NCBI GenBank assembly: GCA_037013685.1
Contig: CM072892.1
Span: forward strand, 16,683,501-16,747,500
DNA length: 64,000 nucleotides
From: Acridotheres tristis
Lineage: Eukaryota; Chordata; Aves; Passeriformes; Sturnidae
Reading direction: 5' to 3'
Under the pieces are notes generated by a model, which made no database searches, had not been told where the DNA came from, and was given only the letters and a program-made list of their open reading frames with translations. This document shows positions 1 through 12,751 of this stretch, piece after piece. The translations under genes and the position numbers were made by a program. Within the stretch, counting starts at the first letter, position 1. Every line of letters starts with the position of its first letter.

Positions 1-2777
1 CACTAAAATGTGCGTATTTGAGAGAGGAAGATTAGGAAATAAGAGAAAATTATCAACTTGTGAATAGGAAGAATCATAAGGAAATGAAAATGTATGTTTT
101 TTTCTTAGCTAAATAATTATTAAGGAGACAGGTGAGCAGTACAGCAAGTGTTCGCTCTCAGAGCTGTATTAATCCCTCTGTGTATTAATCTTTACTACAG
201 CATAAACAAGATGGCACAAATTTTAGTTCATCTTTCTGTTCTAGGGGTTGAGGTGTGCTGGCACATTGTAAAGTATCTGTTCCATCCTGTTTACCTGCTG
301 GCTGTGGTAGGTGTTTATTAGCGCCACAACTAATAAGTTTAATTTTTTTGCAGTATCTATTCATTTGGATAGCTCACCTGAGTTTTCTGCTACTGACTCA
401 TCAGTGTATCATAGATATATCTATGCAAAAATGTGTGGCTGTTGTGATCTGATTACCACTGAAAAGAAGACTTCTTGGAGCAGGAATTACTTACACTAGA
501 TGAGCAGAATTCTAAACATCTGAAGTGCATGGATGCTTCCAAACATTTTGGTAATAAAATTCTTAGGAATATTTCCATGCTGTAGCAAACTCTAACGCCT
601 TGAAGATTGTTTCATACATGTTTTCAGAATACTGCAGAATAAGTCAGTTTATTAAAAATTATGTTTATGATATCCTATGTCTTTGTACAATCTATTTGGA
701 AGTCTCAGAGCAATATACAATTCTCCTAAGTTAGGCCTCATAGTCTTGCAGGCAGGCTGGTAGCTGAAGGAGACTCTCTCAGTCTTACCATCCAACAGCT
801 GAAGTGAAATTACTTCTCCCTTAGTGTGAGAAGTATCAGAGACACCTCAGTCACCTGGTGGCAAATACATTCCCATAAGTGATGCCAAAGTTCTGCCCAA
901 AGGATTCCAAGGAGTGAGAGCAGAACAAGAGCAAAGTGGAATCCTAAACCCAATGGAAAGTGAGTATAAGAAGAAAATACCTTTCTCACTGTGCATAGGT
1001 TAGCAAAATACCAGGCAGTGTGGCTTATTGGTTCTCATATTTTGGTAAGAGAAGATCTTGTGATAGTCTGGCAGCGAGCACAGAATGATGTTGCTATGGT
1101 GACTTCTTGTTGCATGGCAGGAAGATGTAATAAGAAACTGGTTTTTTAATAAGGTCTCAAGTATTAGCTGGTCCAAATTCTGTAGTTTTTGGTAGCTTTA
1201 GGAAAGCTGGAACAAACGACTATGTGATAAGAATCTTACTACATGTGGGGAAAAGAGAAAAAGATAAGTGATCAAATATGGAGTTATCATCTAAATGGAA
1301 TACAGAGTTCTTCACCTGGCTAATTAATGGTTGTTAATGTTGAAAAGATGCCATCACCCAGTGCTCCTCAGAGTCAACCCATTGATACACTAATAACTGA
1401 GGATGGTTTTAACTAACTGAACATTTCTTCAGTAGTTACATCAACATTCACATAAATTAGTTGGATTCACTTTGCAGGACTCAATCAAACGATGAAGAGC
1501 TAGTGAAATAATTTTTATGTGAAGAGAAAAACATGAAACAGGCATTTCATTTAAGAGTAAGCAGTATTTCTAAAGACACAAATGCCTTCTAAATATTATA
1601 CTGACTACTACTTAGGTTGTGAGTCTGAAATTCCTTGACAGTACTAAATGTTTGCCAAATCTATGTACTCCATTGTTTTATTAACCGCTAATGATTCGTA
1701 TATTTTCTGCCATGAAAGGGCAGAGTTGCTATAATTACTCATCTAATGCTGCAAGTGTTCCTGCTTTCCAAAATCTAGGAAAGTCATTATGTCTGCTCCA
1801 GGTCCTCTCCTCACAGTGCAGTGCAGAGAGGCCAGAGGTGGAACACACCCACACAAATATACCAGCAAAGCCTTCATTAAAGACAGGAGTTTGGAGGAGA
1901 GTCTTTAAGTCAGAAAGCATTTAGGGACAGTCCCAAAGCCCACTGAGGCAGATGCAAAGAAAGGCTGAATCTAACAATGAAAAGCATAAGTGTGCTGAAT
2001 GCACCAGAGTATTAAAGGCAGTAGAAATTTGAAAGAAGGGAGAGAACTATCATCAGTGTAGGGGAAAGAGAAGCAATTGTCTAAGACATCAGAAAAACAA
2101 GGTCCCTGGTAAGCTAGGAGACACTAGCTTCACCACCTTGCCACTGGAACTGAAGATATGTTGGCTTTAATTGCTCCTCCCTGAAGTGCTGCATTAATCT
2201 GTTGACTATAATGTAATGGCTCCTCTGTCATTTCCTGCAGCACTGTAATCTAATACTGCACAAGTGTCTCACCATGTTCACATTCTCTGTTGAGTAATTG
2301 TGGCTTTGATTTCATGATGCATAGTCTGTTCAATCAGCCTGTAATTGCAGCACTATCTGGAAGTATTGTTGATATATCTGTGTAATTATGTTTATTGTTA
2401 ATAATGCAAATTGAATCTGTTGAGTTAGTCAAGTCAGTCATCCTCAAGAAGCGGTTTTTACAGATGATTTCTTTAGCTTTAGTATTTGGAGATGCTAATC
2501 TTGTCTGGAAAAGCCTAGGAGCCATGCAGGTGCAGTGGCTCTGAAGCTGTATTTTATCTTCCACAAACACGTTTGTTAAATAAACTTTGTCCCTCCCTGA
2601 TAGAGATTTCTTCCCCCGCCCCAGTCTCACATAAAGTCAGCCCTGGCAAAGGTTTTCAGATACATGTTTATAATTGATTAAATTGTCTGTATTCCCTGCT
2701 GTAAACACAGCTTTCTATATCGATTTCCTTCATGTTACTCAAATGTTACATCTATCAGGATAATATACTTAATATTC
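1..2777. other. Intergenic, nothing assigned
   Basis: AT-rich sequence with only short, unconserved-looking open frames (100 residues or fewer). I recognise no exon, RNA gene or repeat family. Confidence 0.6.
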
Positions 2778-2909
2778 TGTTCAAGGCCAGATTGGAGGAG
2801 GCCCTGAGCAACCTGATGTAGTGAATGGCATCCCTGCCCACAGCAGGCGGGTTGAAATTAGATTATTTTTAAGATCACTTCTAAACCAAAACATTCTATG
2901 ATTCAATAG
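2778..2909 (+). mobile_element. CR1 LINE 3' end fragment
   Basis: The sequence runs AGATTGGAGGAGGCCCTGAG, then CAACCTGATGTAGTG, then CCCTGCCCACAGCAGG, and finishes CATTCTATGATTCAAT. This is the standard avian CR1 3' UTR and its terminal repeat. Only the last 130 bases or so remain, as expected from 5'-truncated retroposition. Confidence 0.9.
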
Positions 2910-5900
2910 TTATAGTGTGAAGTGTTTGGATTGTCTGCTTCCTAGTAGTATGGGGCACATCATTTCCTTCTGCTGAAACCTGCTTTCTTGGGAATTTATT
3001 TTTGTTAAAAGGAATTACTCATTTTGTGGTCTTTTTATCTCAGGATTCTCCCTTTGTAAATGAACAATTGGTCATACAGTATGAATAACACTTGAAAATG
3101 GGTCTCTTGTGTGCATTTAATTGAGACTGAATATAGCACTCTTGCAATAAAATTAATTCAGTTCTGCATCCAACAGCTGGGAACCCTGTATTTTACATTA
3201 TACAGTTACAGAGTTCTGCCCCCTTTTCTGTATTTAGGTGGCTGTTGGAAACCATTTGTTGGTCTTGCATTGTTTTTCTGGGCAACTCTATTGCCTGTGG
3301 CTCTGAAAACTCCCTGAAAACAACCCTGAGTTCAGCTATTTACATAACAACTGTGGAGTCTTCTTAGGGAGTGCCCTCTGAACATGCAAATCTCTCCTCT
3401 TGTTGCTGGCTCATGTGGTCCCTCATCTCTGACTGACTTGAAGCATCACTTCAGGTTTTTACATGATGCCAGAAGTGCACAAGACTGTCAAAGATGGTGC
3501 ATTCAAGGGGTATTGTTATTTCATTTACACAAAGCTGGTAAGCACCTTCAAGGCACTCTCCCTCCATCCTCCTGTCTTACCACTGACCAGCTGGGTGGAG
3601 TTGGCGTGGCCATGCAGCAGCTCTGCACAGTCTTGGTGGCAGCTGTGGGGCGGGGTTATTGAAAAGGTTACAGAAAGCAATCAAGGGGAACCTTGATTAC
3701 CTTGATACCAAATATGCTATTGGTTCTTTAGCAACTGTCAACATTTTTACACTTCATTTTCTGTTTTCTGCTTAAGCTTTCAAGTTTCACAGTATTCACA
3801 GGGAGTTCAGGGTATTTTACCAACCAGTCCAGCCGTTTGGCTATTCAGACTGGAGTGTAGTTACTGCATGGTAAATTGGAAGCCCTTCCAAGTTGGTGTT
3901 ATTGTAATTCTATGGGAACTGTCACTGTTTCCCTGGAAGGTAGCCAAGAGCCCTCTCCTGTTATTTTGACTTCCACTCTTAGTCCGCCTCCCCTCTGCTC
4001 TGGGGGGAGGAGTTTATAAAGACATGAAATAGTTTCCTTCTCTACAATATGAGTGATGAATAACAATCCTTTTTTTCTCTTTTTACATTTTCTTGATAAT
4101 GAGACACTATTTGCCTTTTTTTGCTCAACATAAGCACCACTCCTCTGGAGAAACAATCGAAGCTTTGAAAGTGAGTATCCCAACAAAGGTGAAATCCCCA
4201 TGCCAGGGCTTGGGCAAATGCAAACCATATAATCTACAAAGTGATTTTACAAGAAAAGTAGGGCACTCCTCTGAAACCTAGATAGCAATGGTGTGTTCCC
4301 AGAAAGCTGATAACTCTCAGGAATCAGCTGTGATCAAGGAAAGTGAAAACTCCATTTATTTTGGCCCTAATCTATTTTTTATTAGTCATGCTTCTTCTAT
4401 AGCAGACAGTATACAATATGTCTTAAACACAGCCCAACATTGTGAATCTTGTTTTGGAGGTTCTGACTTTTTCTAGGTGTTTCCCATAGCCAGGTGAAGA
4501 TCATGATTTCCATGAGGTGACAAGAAGGAATTTAAAATTATGTGATTCCAGAGGATTTTGGTGGATTTCTGATGCTCAATTTGACATTTAGTAATTTGAG
4601 AATCTAAATTTATGGCCTTTATAGTAAAGACAGACTCCCCTGTACTAGTATGAACCACAGCCAGGCAGATAAGAAGCAGGCATGGCACTGTAAGTAATTA
4701 TGATAGTTAAATAGAAGTCTTAGTATTGAATTGTTCTTCAGACAGAAGAACCTGTAGCATGTATAGTCACGATATTTTCACTTATACTAGATTCCAGGCT
4801 ACGAACATGCTGTCTTTAAGAGATAAGGAAATCAAAATTCTATCTATAAGAAAACGAAAAAAGAATCTGACTCATTGCCTTGTAAGAAGACTGTCTCTCT
4901 TCTCATTAACTAACTTCAGCCTGGGTCTCCCCAAGATATTTGGAGCAGCTGATCTGTCTTTCACCCCCTGACTGGGTTATTGGCTGTATTTCAACAGGAT
5001 AAATGGAATCAGAACAAGTAGCACACAAATGATGTGTTTGTACAGTGAAGGGGAACAATATCAATCGTGGCTTGCGTTGACTTCAGAGAAAGTTTTCAAA
5101 CTGTTCACTATCATACGCAAGACAAACTAGAGGCAGGGATCTCTAGGGTGGGTGGATTTGCTAGCCCAACCAGATGCATTTTTCAGAGGTCCTACTGCCC
5201 GTTAAAAAGTGATTGGCTGTGTAATTACGGATATGATTACGAATATTAGATCAACGGTCTGACAATGATCACGGCAGCCAAATTTTAGTCTCTGGCAGAA
5301 ATGAAATTAACAATTGAGAGGTTCTTTCATGGAGACTAACCAGATTTCCTGTGCAACATAAGCATTTTTTATTAAGGTTGTCCAATGAAAAGGCCACAAG
5401 ACATCCTGAAATAGCAGTTTGTTTCATTGTCTTCCTCTGAATATATGATGTTCCTATCAGTTTGTTCTATAGAACACTGACTGTATGTAGAATGGACACC
5501 TGGTTTGATGGGTAACCCAAACATGGCAGGGAAGGCAGCAGAGCTGGATCCCTGCTAGATGAGGTGTCTCATCTGCATCTGAAGCAGTGCAGATCAGTGC
5601 ATGGCAATCTGGACAAGCTGTGGGAGGCTGGTGCATGGGCTGTTCGCAGGCTGTTCAGAGCAGAAGCCAGGTTTGAATTGCGGAGTCAGAAGTCACCGAT
5701 TTCCACACCAAGCAGGCAAAGGTTTTGGCTGAAGGCAGAGCAGCCCCCAGGCAGGCAGCCAGCACCATTTGCTTGAGTCTACATGTTCATAGCACTGGGT
5801 ACCTTCTGTTCCTGCCGGTTTGCAGAGTCCACTCTACCCCTCAAGGAGGCTAAATCCATTGTAAGCTTTTGTCAGAATTTTCTGCTGTCTCCTCCTGGTA

Positions 5901-7450
5901 ATTTTTCTGTGGGAGCTGCAGACAATCCAGCCCCATGCTAACAGTTGCTCACTGCAGTGCTCGTGTGGAATATTCACAGCACTTCCAACCCCAAATCCCA
6001 AAGCCATGCTATAAACACTGAAATGAGAACTGCAATATTTTCCATGATTTTTAGAAACACATTTTAATGGTTCCTCTGCCCACAGCTTTATGACTTTACA
6101 GAGTGCACCAGGACCTTGTGTTCCAGCTTTTCTTTGTGACCATGACAGAGTACTTTCTTTTATAAAAGCTGAGATTCTCCCAGATGACAGTGACACAGGG
6201 GCTGGGAATTCCACAGAAAGTGTTCAATATGCTTAATGCATCAATAAAATCATGGTGCTGGCAAATCCCATTAATATCCCACGATGATCACTCCAGGAGC
6301 ACAAGCCTTGCAAGGCAGTGATGAAACAGTGAGAAATTGTTGGTTAGATAAAAGGCAACAACAGGTGAAGCAATGAAAAGAGAGGCAGGGGAGCAGAGTT
6401 TTATAGGGCTGTGTTGCCTGGCTGCTGGCTGAAATACAGTGGGATTTCATCTGATTGCTGACACCTATAGCCAGAGAAGGTATTTCTGTAAAAGTAAAAG
6501 TCTGGAGGAGATGTATAACAGTGAACAGCAAAAAATGGCAACATCATTCAATTTTCATCACAAGCTTGTGGTAAGAGCAGTAGAAAGTCACTGTTTACAT
6601 GCTCTCCAAATAAAAAGGAGTGTTGGGTAGGCAGAGGTCTGATGTATTCAATTAATATAAAATAAGCAGGAATGCAATGTCTCTGTGCTCTCAAACTCTT
6701 TGGAGGAGGCAAAAATTGCTGCGAGAACCCTTAACAATTTACTTGTTTTAATGTCCTGAGTTCATAAAAAATTTTATTCCTCCCAAGGTAAAGAGATACA
6801 GTTTTGTTTCTGGGCTGAGATATCCTGACAACACTTCATGTCCCATAGAGCCAGCCTAGTCAGGCTTCCCGGTGACTCAGGGCTACTGGAGAGCTCCTGC
6901 AATCACTGCTGGCAGCTGAAAGACAGCATCACACAGAAAGGACCAGGAGATCTTTTTTACTTCTTTCCATTCTCCATGTATCATATGAAGTTCAACACAC
7001 TCACTGACAACCCTGCGACTGAAGATTTGTATACATGCAAAAGACAGCCTAGATTTCATCCCGACTTGTGTGATATGAGAATATAATTCCAAACAGAGAG
7101 AAGTTCAGTTTTAATGACCCTATCTCTCTTAATCCTTTACCCTCAGCTCAGGTGGTGGCCAAGCATACCACCTGCAAAGTATCATGAGGTAGGAGCATCA
7201 GCCCCAGATGAACTGGGAATAAACAACTCACTTCCCAAAAGAGTGGCAGAGGAAAAACCAGATGCTGCAATTATCAAGACTCAGCAGCTGCCTGGAAACT
7301 TGTAGCGACCAGCCCAGAGGGAAAATCATGGACTGTCACCCTGGTGGTCCCAGCTCTGCAAAACAGATAAGGAGGGATGGAAACACACAGAGTAACACCT
7401 ACAGCGTGCCAGGAAGCTCCCTACACATGCTATTCAATGATAGACATAGA

Positions 7451-7476
7451 TACAGTTGGGCCATACAGTTGGGCCA
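7451..7476. repeat. 13-bp tandem duplication
   Basis: TACAGTTGGGCCA occurs twice head to tail. It is a small local duplication in intergenic DNA. Confidence 0.9.
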
Positions 7477-10400
7477 CTTGACATATTGTTTTAACTTTGG
7501 ATGGGGGCACTGCTGAGAAAAATAAGAGATGAGAATTTCTCCTCATGTGGCTTGTAGCAACTGATTGTTATAGCAACTCACTGTGAGAATGTGGAAAACA
7601 CAATACCTCTTGAGAGCACGTGAGCTTTAACAGCTTGAGAGCTGTTTGGTGCCTTTTTGGTAACCTCCATGTTACCTCTGGAGTAGCAAAGAAGTTCTCA
7701 AGTCCTTTGCCCACACAACTAATTGAAAATTAACCTCCACCGCTCCAAGCATGAATGCAACACTCAGGACCAGAACTGGGTTTGGTCATTAGGCTAATTG
7801 AAATCTGTAAAAGTAAGTTTGCATCAGGGCTGACTGTAAGAGTCTGCCTGCACTGTAAGAGTGGCCAGAGCTAAGACTTCTTATGGAAGTCCAGAAGTAA
7901 CAATAATACAAATACCGGAAGTTTTCTCACTAAAAATTGCAGTTCTATTAGAGGCTTGTAAATTCTTTCAGTTAAGCTTAAGTGCATGGGACCAGAAGCA
8001 TTTCATGCTGCTTGAGGATTATGTCATTGAGCAGCTATTGTTACAATTAGCCTTAATAGAAAAATCCTCCTGAAAGAATATTTCTGTTGATTGTTTGAAC
8101 TCAGCTATTCATTTCCTATCCTGTTACCAAGCCATATTTCCTTTTTGCTACAAATCCCTTGCTATTTTATGCCTTATAAAGAGCTAATCTAAAGTTTTTT
8201 ACTTTTACTGCTGTATATCTAAGGAGAAAATTGCTTCAGGAATTCCCTTGGGGCAGCTTGTTAAGCAAAGCTCATTAATTTACTTGCCTGGATTGCCTAC
8301 ACCCCTCTCTGCAGCTGGGAGTACAGGTGCATGCAAACACTAGCGACCCCCCTTTACAATCCAATCCTTTCCCGTGCTGGCACTAAGTGAAATGTGCTCC
8401 CTTAACTCGCCAGTCTGTTCAAAGCAGGGCTGTGCCCCTGTCTCCCGGGTTGGCAGCTCCAGCATCCATCTGTCCTGAGTCAGGCATGGCCAAGGTTCAG
8501 CTGCCTCTGTTCCTAAGATTTTTAGTTCTAGAATCAAGCAAAACTTTATCTTGTGCATCAGAATAAAAGAGCTAACAAGCACATAACATATTTCAACAAC
8601 TTCAGAAAGCTGTTTGAGTCATGAAATCCAGTCCCTATGACCCCAGGCCGCCACACAATAGAATGTTTCAAAGCATACCCTCTGTGCTATAGCACTGGCC
8701 TGGAAATATTTCCCTATTTCCTGTGGTAAATATAGCCTCTTTTGTACCCACTACCAAAAATCCACAAGATTGTAACATGCCACAGCAAAAAAACACAGGA
8801 GATATGGAGAGAGTCACCACAGTCCCAGCAACAGTGAGTCTTTAATGGGTGAACATGCCAATCTGATCTAGAAACTGATGGCAGCTCATCTTTCCTCGGT
8901 TTGGATTTTACTCTACAGATTCTTCCTTCTGTCACTTGGTGACAGGGAATTTCAATTAATTTTCTCTGCCTGTAAATTGGATGGTTTTGTTACTGCACTG
9001 CCATCTTTGTGCCTATGTTTCCAAGCTGTCAAACAGCTTTGTAACCAAGCATTTCTGATTGCAAATTCCAGATTGTTTACTTACATTTGATTTGGTTTCT
9101 CACACAAAGTCAGAAACCATGTTGACAAATGAGAGAACAGGGCTGTGTTGCTCATTAGTGTCCTGCCAATTTATAATATTTTACCAAGCTTAAGCTCCCA
9201 GCATGCTACACTCTGCTCTAAATTTGCTCAAAATATAAATGGAAACTACAGGGTTTTTTTTGCCTTTTTCAAAAAAGGCAAATTAAAATTAAAATTAATG
9301 TCAAAGATGCTCTGAAGCCATTTGTTCCACTTAACAACATAGAATTCCTATTGATTCATCTGGAGTTCATGAAGCATATCTAGGCCATAGCATGGAGAGA
9401 ATCTGAAGTCTGTTAAGAGATAGCAGGTCTGTAGAAGGACCAATGATATCCAGAAGAGTATCAACCGCCATTGATTCCTGGAAAGGCCCAAGGCATCACC
9501 ATGTTTCCCAGTCCTGCAAGCAAACCTCTGGGGCACCTGCTGCCCAGGCAGTGAAAGCTGGTCTTTCAGCAGGGACTGTGTTAAAAGGATGTACTCTGTG
9601 TGCAGCAGGCAGAGACACTGCCATGAGCAGCAGTGTATGTAGAAACACTCAACCAAAGGAAACTGGAAGGCAATGATGAAGTGCAACAAAGGCAGTCCTG
9701 ACATTCCCAATCTTTCAGCTGCCTTCTTACCTTATACATTAGTCCTGCAGAGATCAGCCTGAGCTTCCCAGGGAATACACTTTTTGCCATAGCTGGGGTG
9801 AGGGCAGTCACCAATCTTCCTGCAGCACCTGGTTGTCTTCTTCTCATTAGGATGGAAAGAACAACTGCGGTAATACAAGCACTTTTATGTTTTGTTCACC
9901 CCTAAATTTGCAGCATCTGCTGCTACTGTCCTCGAGGTACTTGAAGCTAGAGACACAAGCAGAAGGAATAACTAATTCCCATAGCAGCAACCTCCAAGCC
10001 TTCAGCATGAAGGAAGGAGCCTGCCACAGGACAGCAGCTCCCAGGATTTTGAAGTATGAGATGTCAGTTCACCTGCCTGTCCATGGGACGTGTGAGTGGT
10101 TTAGTGTTAAGTGCAATGAACTTACATCTTTTTCATACCTCTAAAAATCACTCTGAGAGGTTAGCACAGGTAAACCCTCTCAGGTGTATGTGCCACCACT
10201 GCTCAGGGTACCAGCTGGGGAAAGCATTTGGATTTGAAACATCTAGCAAGGACTGCCTCACAAAACTGTGACAGCCACGCTGTGAACATCCTGCACTCTA
10301 GGTCCCTAGCTGCTCTGCAACATCTGTTAATTCTCACAGCATGCCATGGTGTTCATTTTGATTGTTTTGTTTCTACAAGAAAAAACAACTTGAAGAATAG

Positions 10401-12613
10401 GTGACTGATCCCAGAAAGACTGTTCTGATGTGTATTATTTTACCCAGTTTACAGATAACCTTCTTAAATACTGAAGGAAATTTCACATACTGGTGCAGAG
10501 CTGAGGAGGTGTGGACAGCACCAAAACTGCTATCAGCAGGGCACAACCACTTCCCCAGAGTGCAACAACATTGCCATTGGTACCTGATGGTGACATCCAC
10601 CAGCACAGTGTGGAGAATGGAGGATTTTAGAGAGAGGATTTCCCTGCTCCAAGGCAAAAGCATTCACACAGATAGCTAAAAAGATAATTCATGTCAATCT
10701 GATGCCATTATGTTTAATGGACCTAAATGTGACTTCTGCAAAAACAAAATACTCCTATAGCAGAATGAGGAGAGAGAGAAACACATTTTACATTGTAGCA
10801 GCCCCACGGGAATGAGAATAAAGGCAATAGATGCTGTCAGCCTAATCACACAGCTGTGGTTATTTTGTGCATTGCAAAACATGGGATTGATATTTACGAA
10901 AATTCCCTAGGAAAGCCGTGTAAAGGCACAGTGTCTGGCTTCCTGGCTAGCCTGGCCTAACAGGCACAAATATCTCTGGCTCCCTATTCTCTGCTTTGTG
11001 ATTTCTCTTTGCTTCCAATGCCATGCTGCTACAGAAATTTTATCATCATGACGAAGGCCTGATAAAATTAAACTTCCCAGCAGAACTCCTAGCTTCTGTC
11101 CTAAAATTTCAGAATTTTTAAAATGGGTCAGTTAAATTGTTGTTTGTACTCCCTGGCCACACAGCATCTCACAGTGGAGTGATGGTTAATCCACTAAAGG
11201 GTATCTAACCAACACTGACTCTCTGGTCCCACTTTTTCTCTCAACCTTTCTTCATGGGGCCAGACTTGCTAGCATGAGCCACAGTTAGATCCACAAAGGA
11301 TTCATGTGCCCAAATTGCCACAGAAGATCACAGCAGAAAGTCTGAGATGCTAAACACAGTTGCTGCCCAGCCGTGGAGATGCCTGGGAGAAGCTTCATTG
11401 TTATGTCCTCAGAGAGAGTCTGCATAAAGAGCTGCATTTTGGCTGAGCACTTGGCTTACACTGTGGAGTGTTTAGATGCTGTTTTCCCTGCAAGTGTTCC
11501 TGGAGTGGGCCTGGAAGGAGTAGGACCTCTGAGCTACCCTTCCTCTGAATGTGGCAGAAAGTACTTTGAACACATGCTATTAACACTGGTTTGCCTTGGA
11601 TGTCAGACATCTTTTTCTGTCTAGCCTCAAAAGCTTAAAAAAATCTGTACTCATTGAGTGGATGGTAAGAACATCCTGTCATAAAAGTTATACAGAATTC
11701 TAGTGTTTATAGTGAGCAGATTATGGATATGCTGCTACCTCCCTAGACCAAGGTTCCTTTCATATTCCAATTAACAATTGTGGCCTTGTTTTAGAACCGT
11801 ATACCTGGGCAGATAAGAAGTGATGTTGGTACAGGTCAGGAAGCATCCCAAACTAAATGCAAAATATATATTAACTCCCAGAAATCTTCCAGAGTTGGAT
11901 ATCTGGAATCAAACTACATTTTTGGACAATTTCTGGAGGAAATAATGCATCTGTCATCTGGCCCACTGCAATCACTTTTGTCAGTGCATGTTTTCATTGT
12001 ACCATTCATGCAAATTCTGGAACAAGAGATGACAATGTAACTGCTAGTGAGCTTCCCCCCTCTCTTTAGCTATAATTATGGCTCTCTGTTCAGTTCCTTA
12101 TTACTTAAGGAATCTTTGGTTTTACATGACTGTTAAATTAACCCAATTACTTTCCAATCTTCAGTTTCTCCACTTCTCTCCAGGGTGGGAAAATGTTCAG
12201 TTTGTTTTACAGTATCAAATTTTCTGAAGGTCTGATTATAGATCAGGTTCTTATCAGTGTGTTGCATCTATCACTTGAGGCTCAATCACTTCAATAACCC
12301 ACAGGAAAATGAAGAATTTTTAATTTAAATGTCATTTTGATCCCAGTTCAACCTGGTTACTCAACAGCAGAGGTTAAATAGCCTTGCAAGCTGGACAACT
12401 GGGGTGGAAAGCCACATGGCTGAATGTTCATGCCTTAGCATATTCCCTGGTAACCAGCTCTGCACTGGATGAGCTGTGAAGGAATAACTGTGATGCTCAT
12501 GTCATGGGAGTAAACCTAGGAATGGACTACCACGTGTCCTACCCAATCCTGCAACACTTCCTTTTGGATCAAAGAGGACAGATATATAAGTTTTCTTCTG
12601 AGAGAATGAGAAA

Positions 12614-12751
12614 ATTTTTTCTTTGGGTTTTTTGGTTTTGGGTTTTTTTTGCTTGTCTGGGGATTTTGCTTGTTTGGTTTGAGGTTTGTTTTGTTTTGTT
12701 TTGGTTTGGGTTTTTTTGTTTGGTATTTTTTATTTGTTTGTAGTTTTATTT
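12614..12751. repeat. T/G-rich low-complexity tract
   Basis: About 140 bases are made almost only of T and G on the plus strand (TTTGGGTTTTTT, GGTTTTGTTTTG and similar). Open frames on both strands here encode only F/W/L- or K/N/P-rich runs and are not genes. Confidence 0.9.

Noticed and set aside
9259..9282. Short palindrome TTTGCCTTTTT / AAAAAGGCAAA
   Set aside because: Only 11-bp arms in T- and A-rich sequence, with almost no loop. This is expected by chance.
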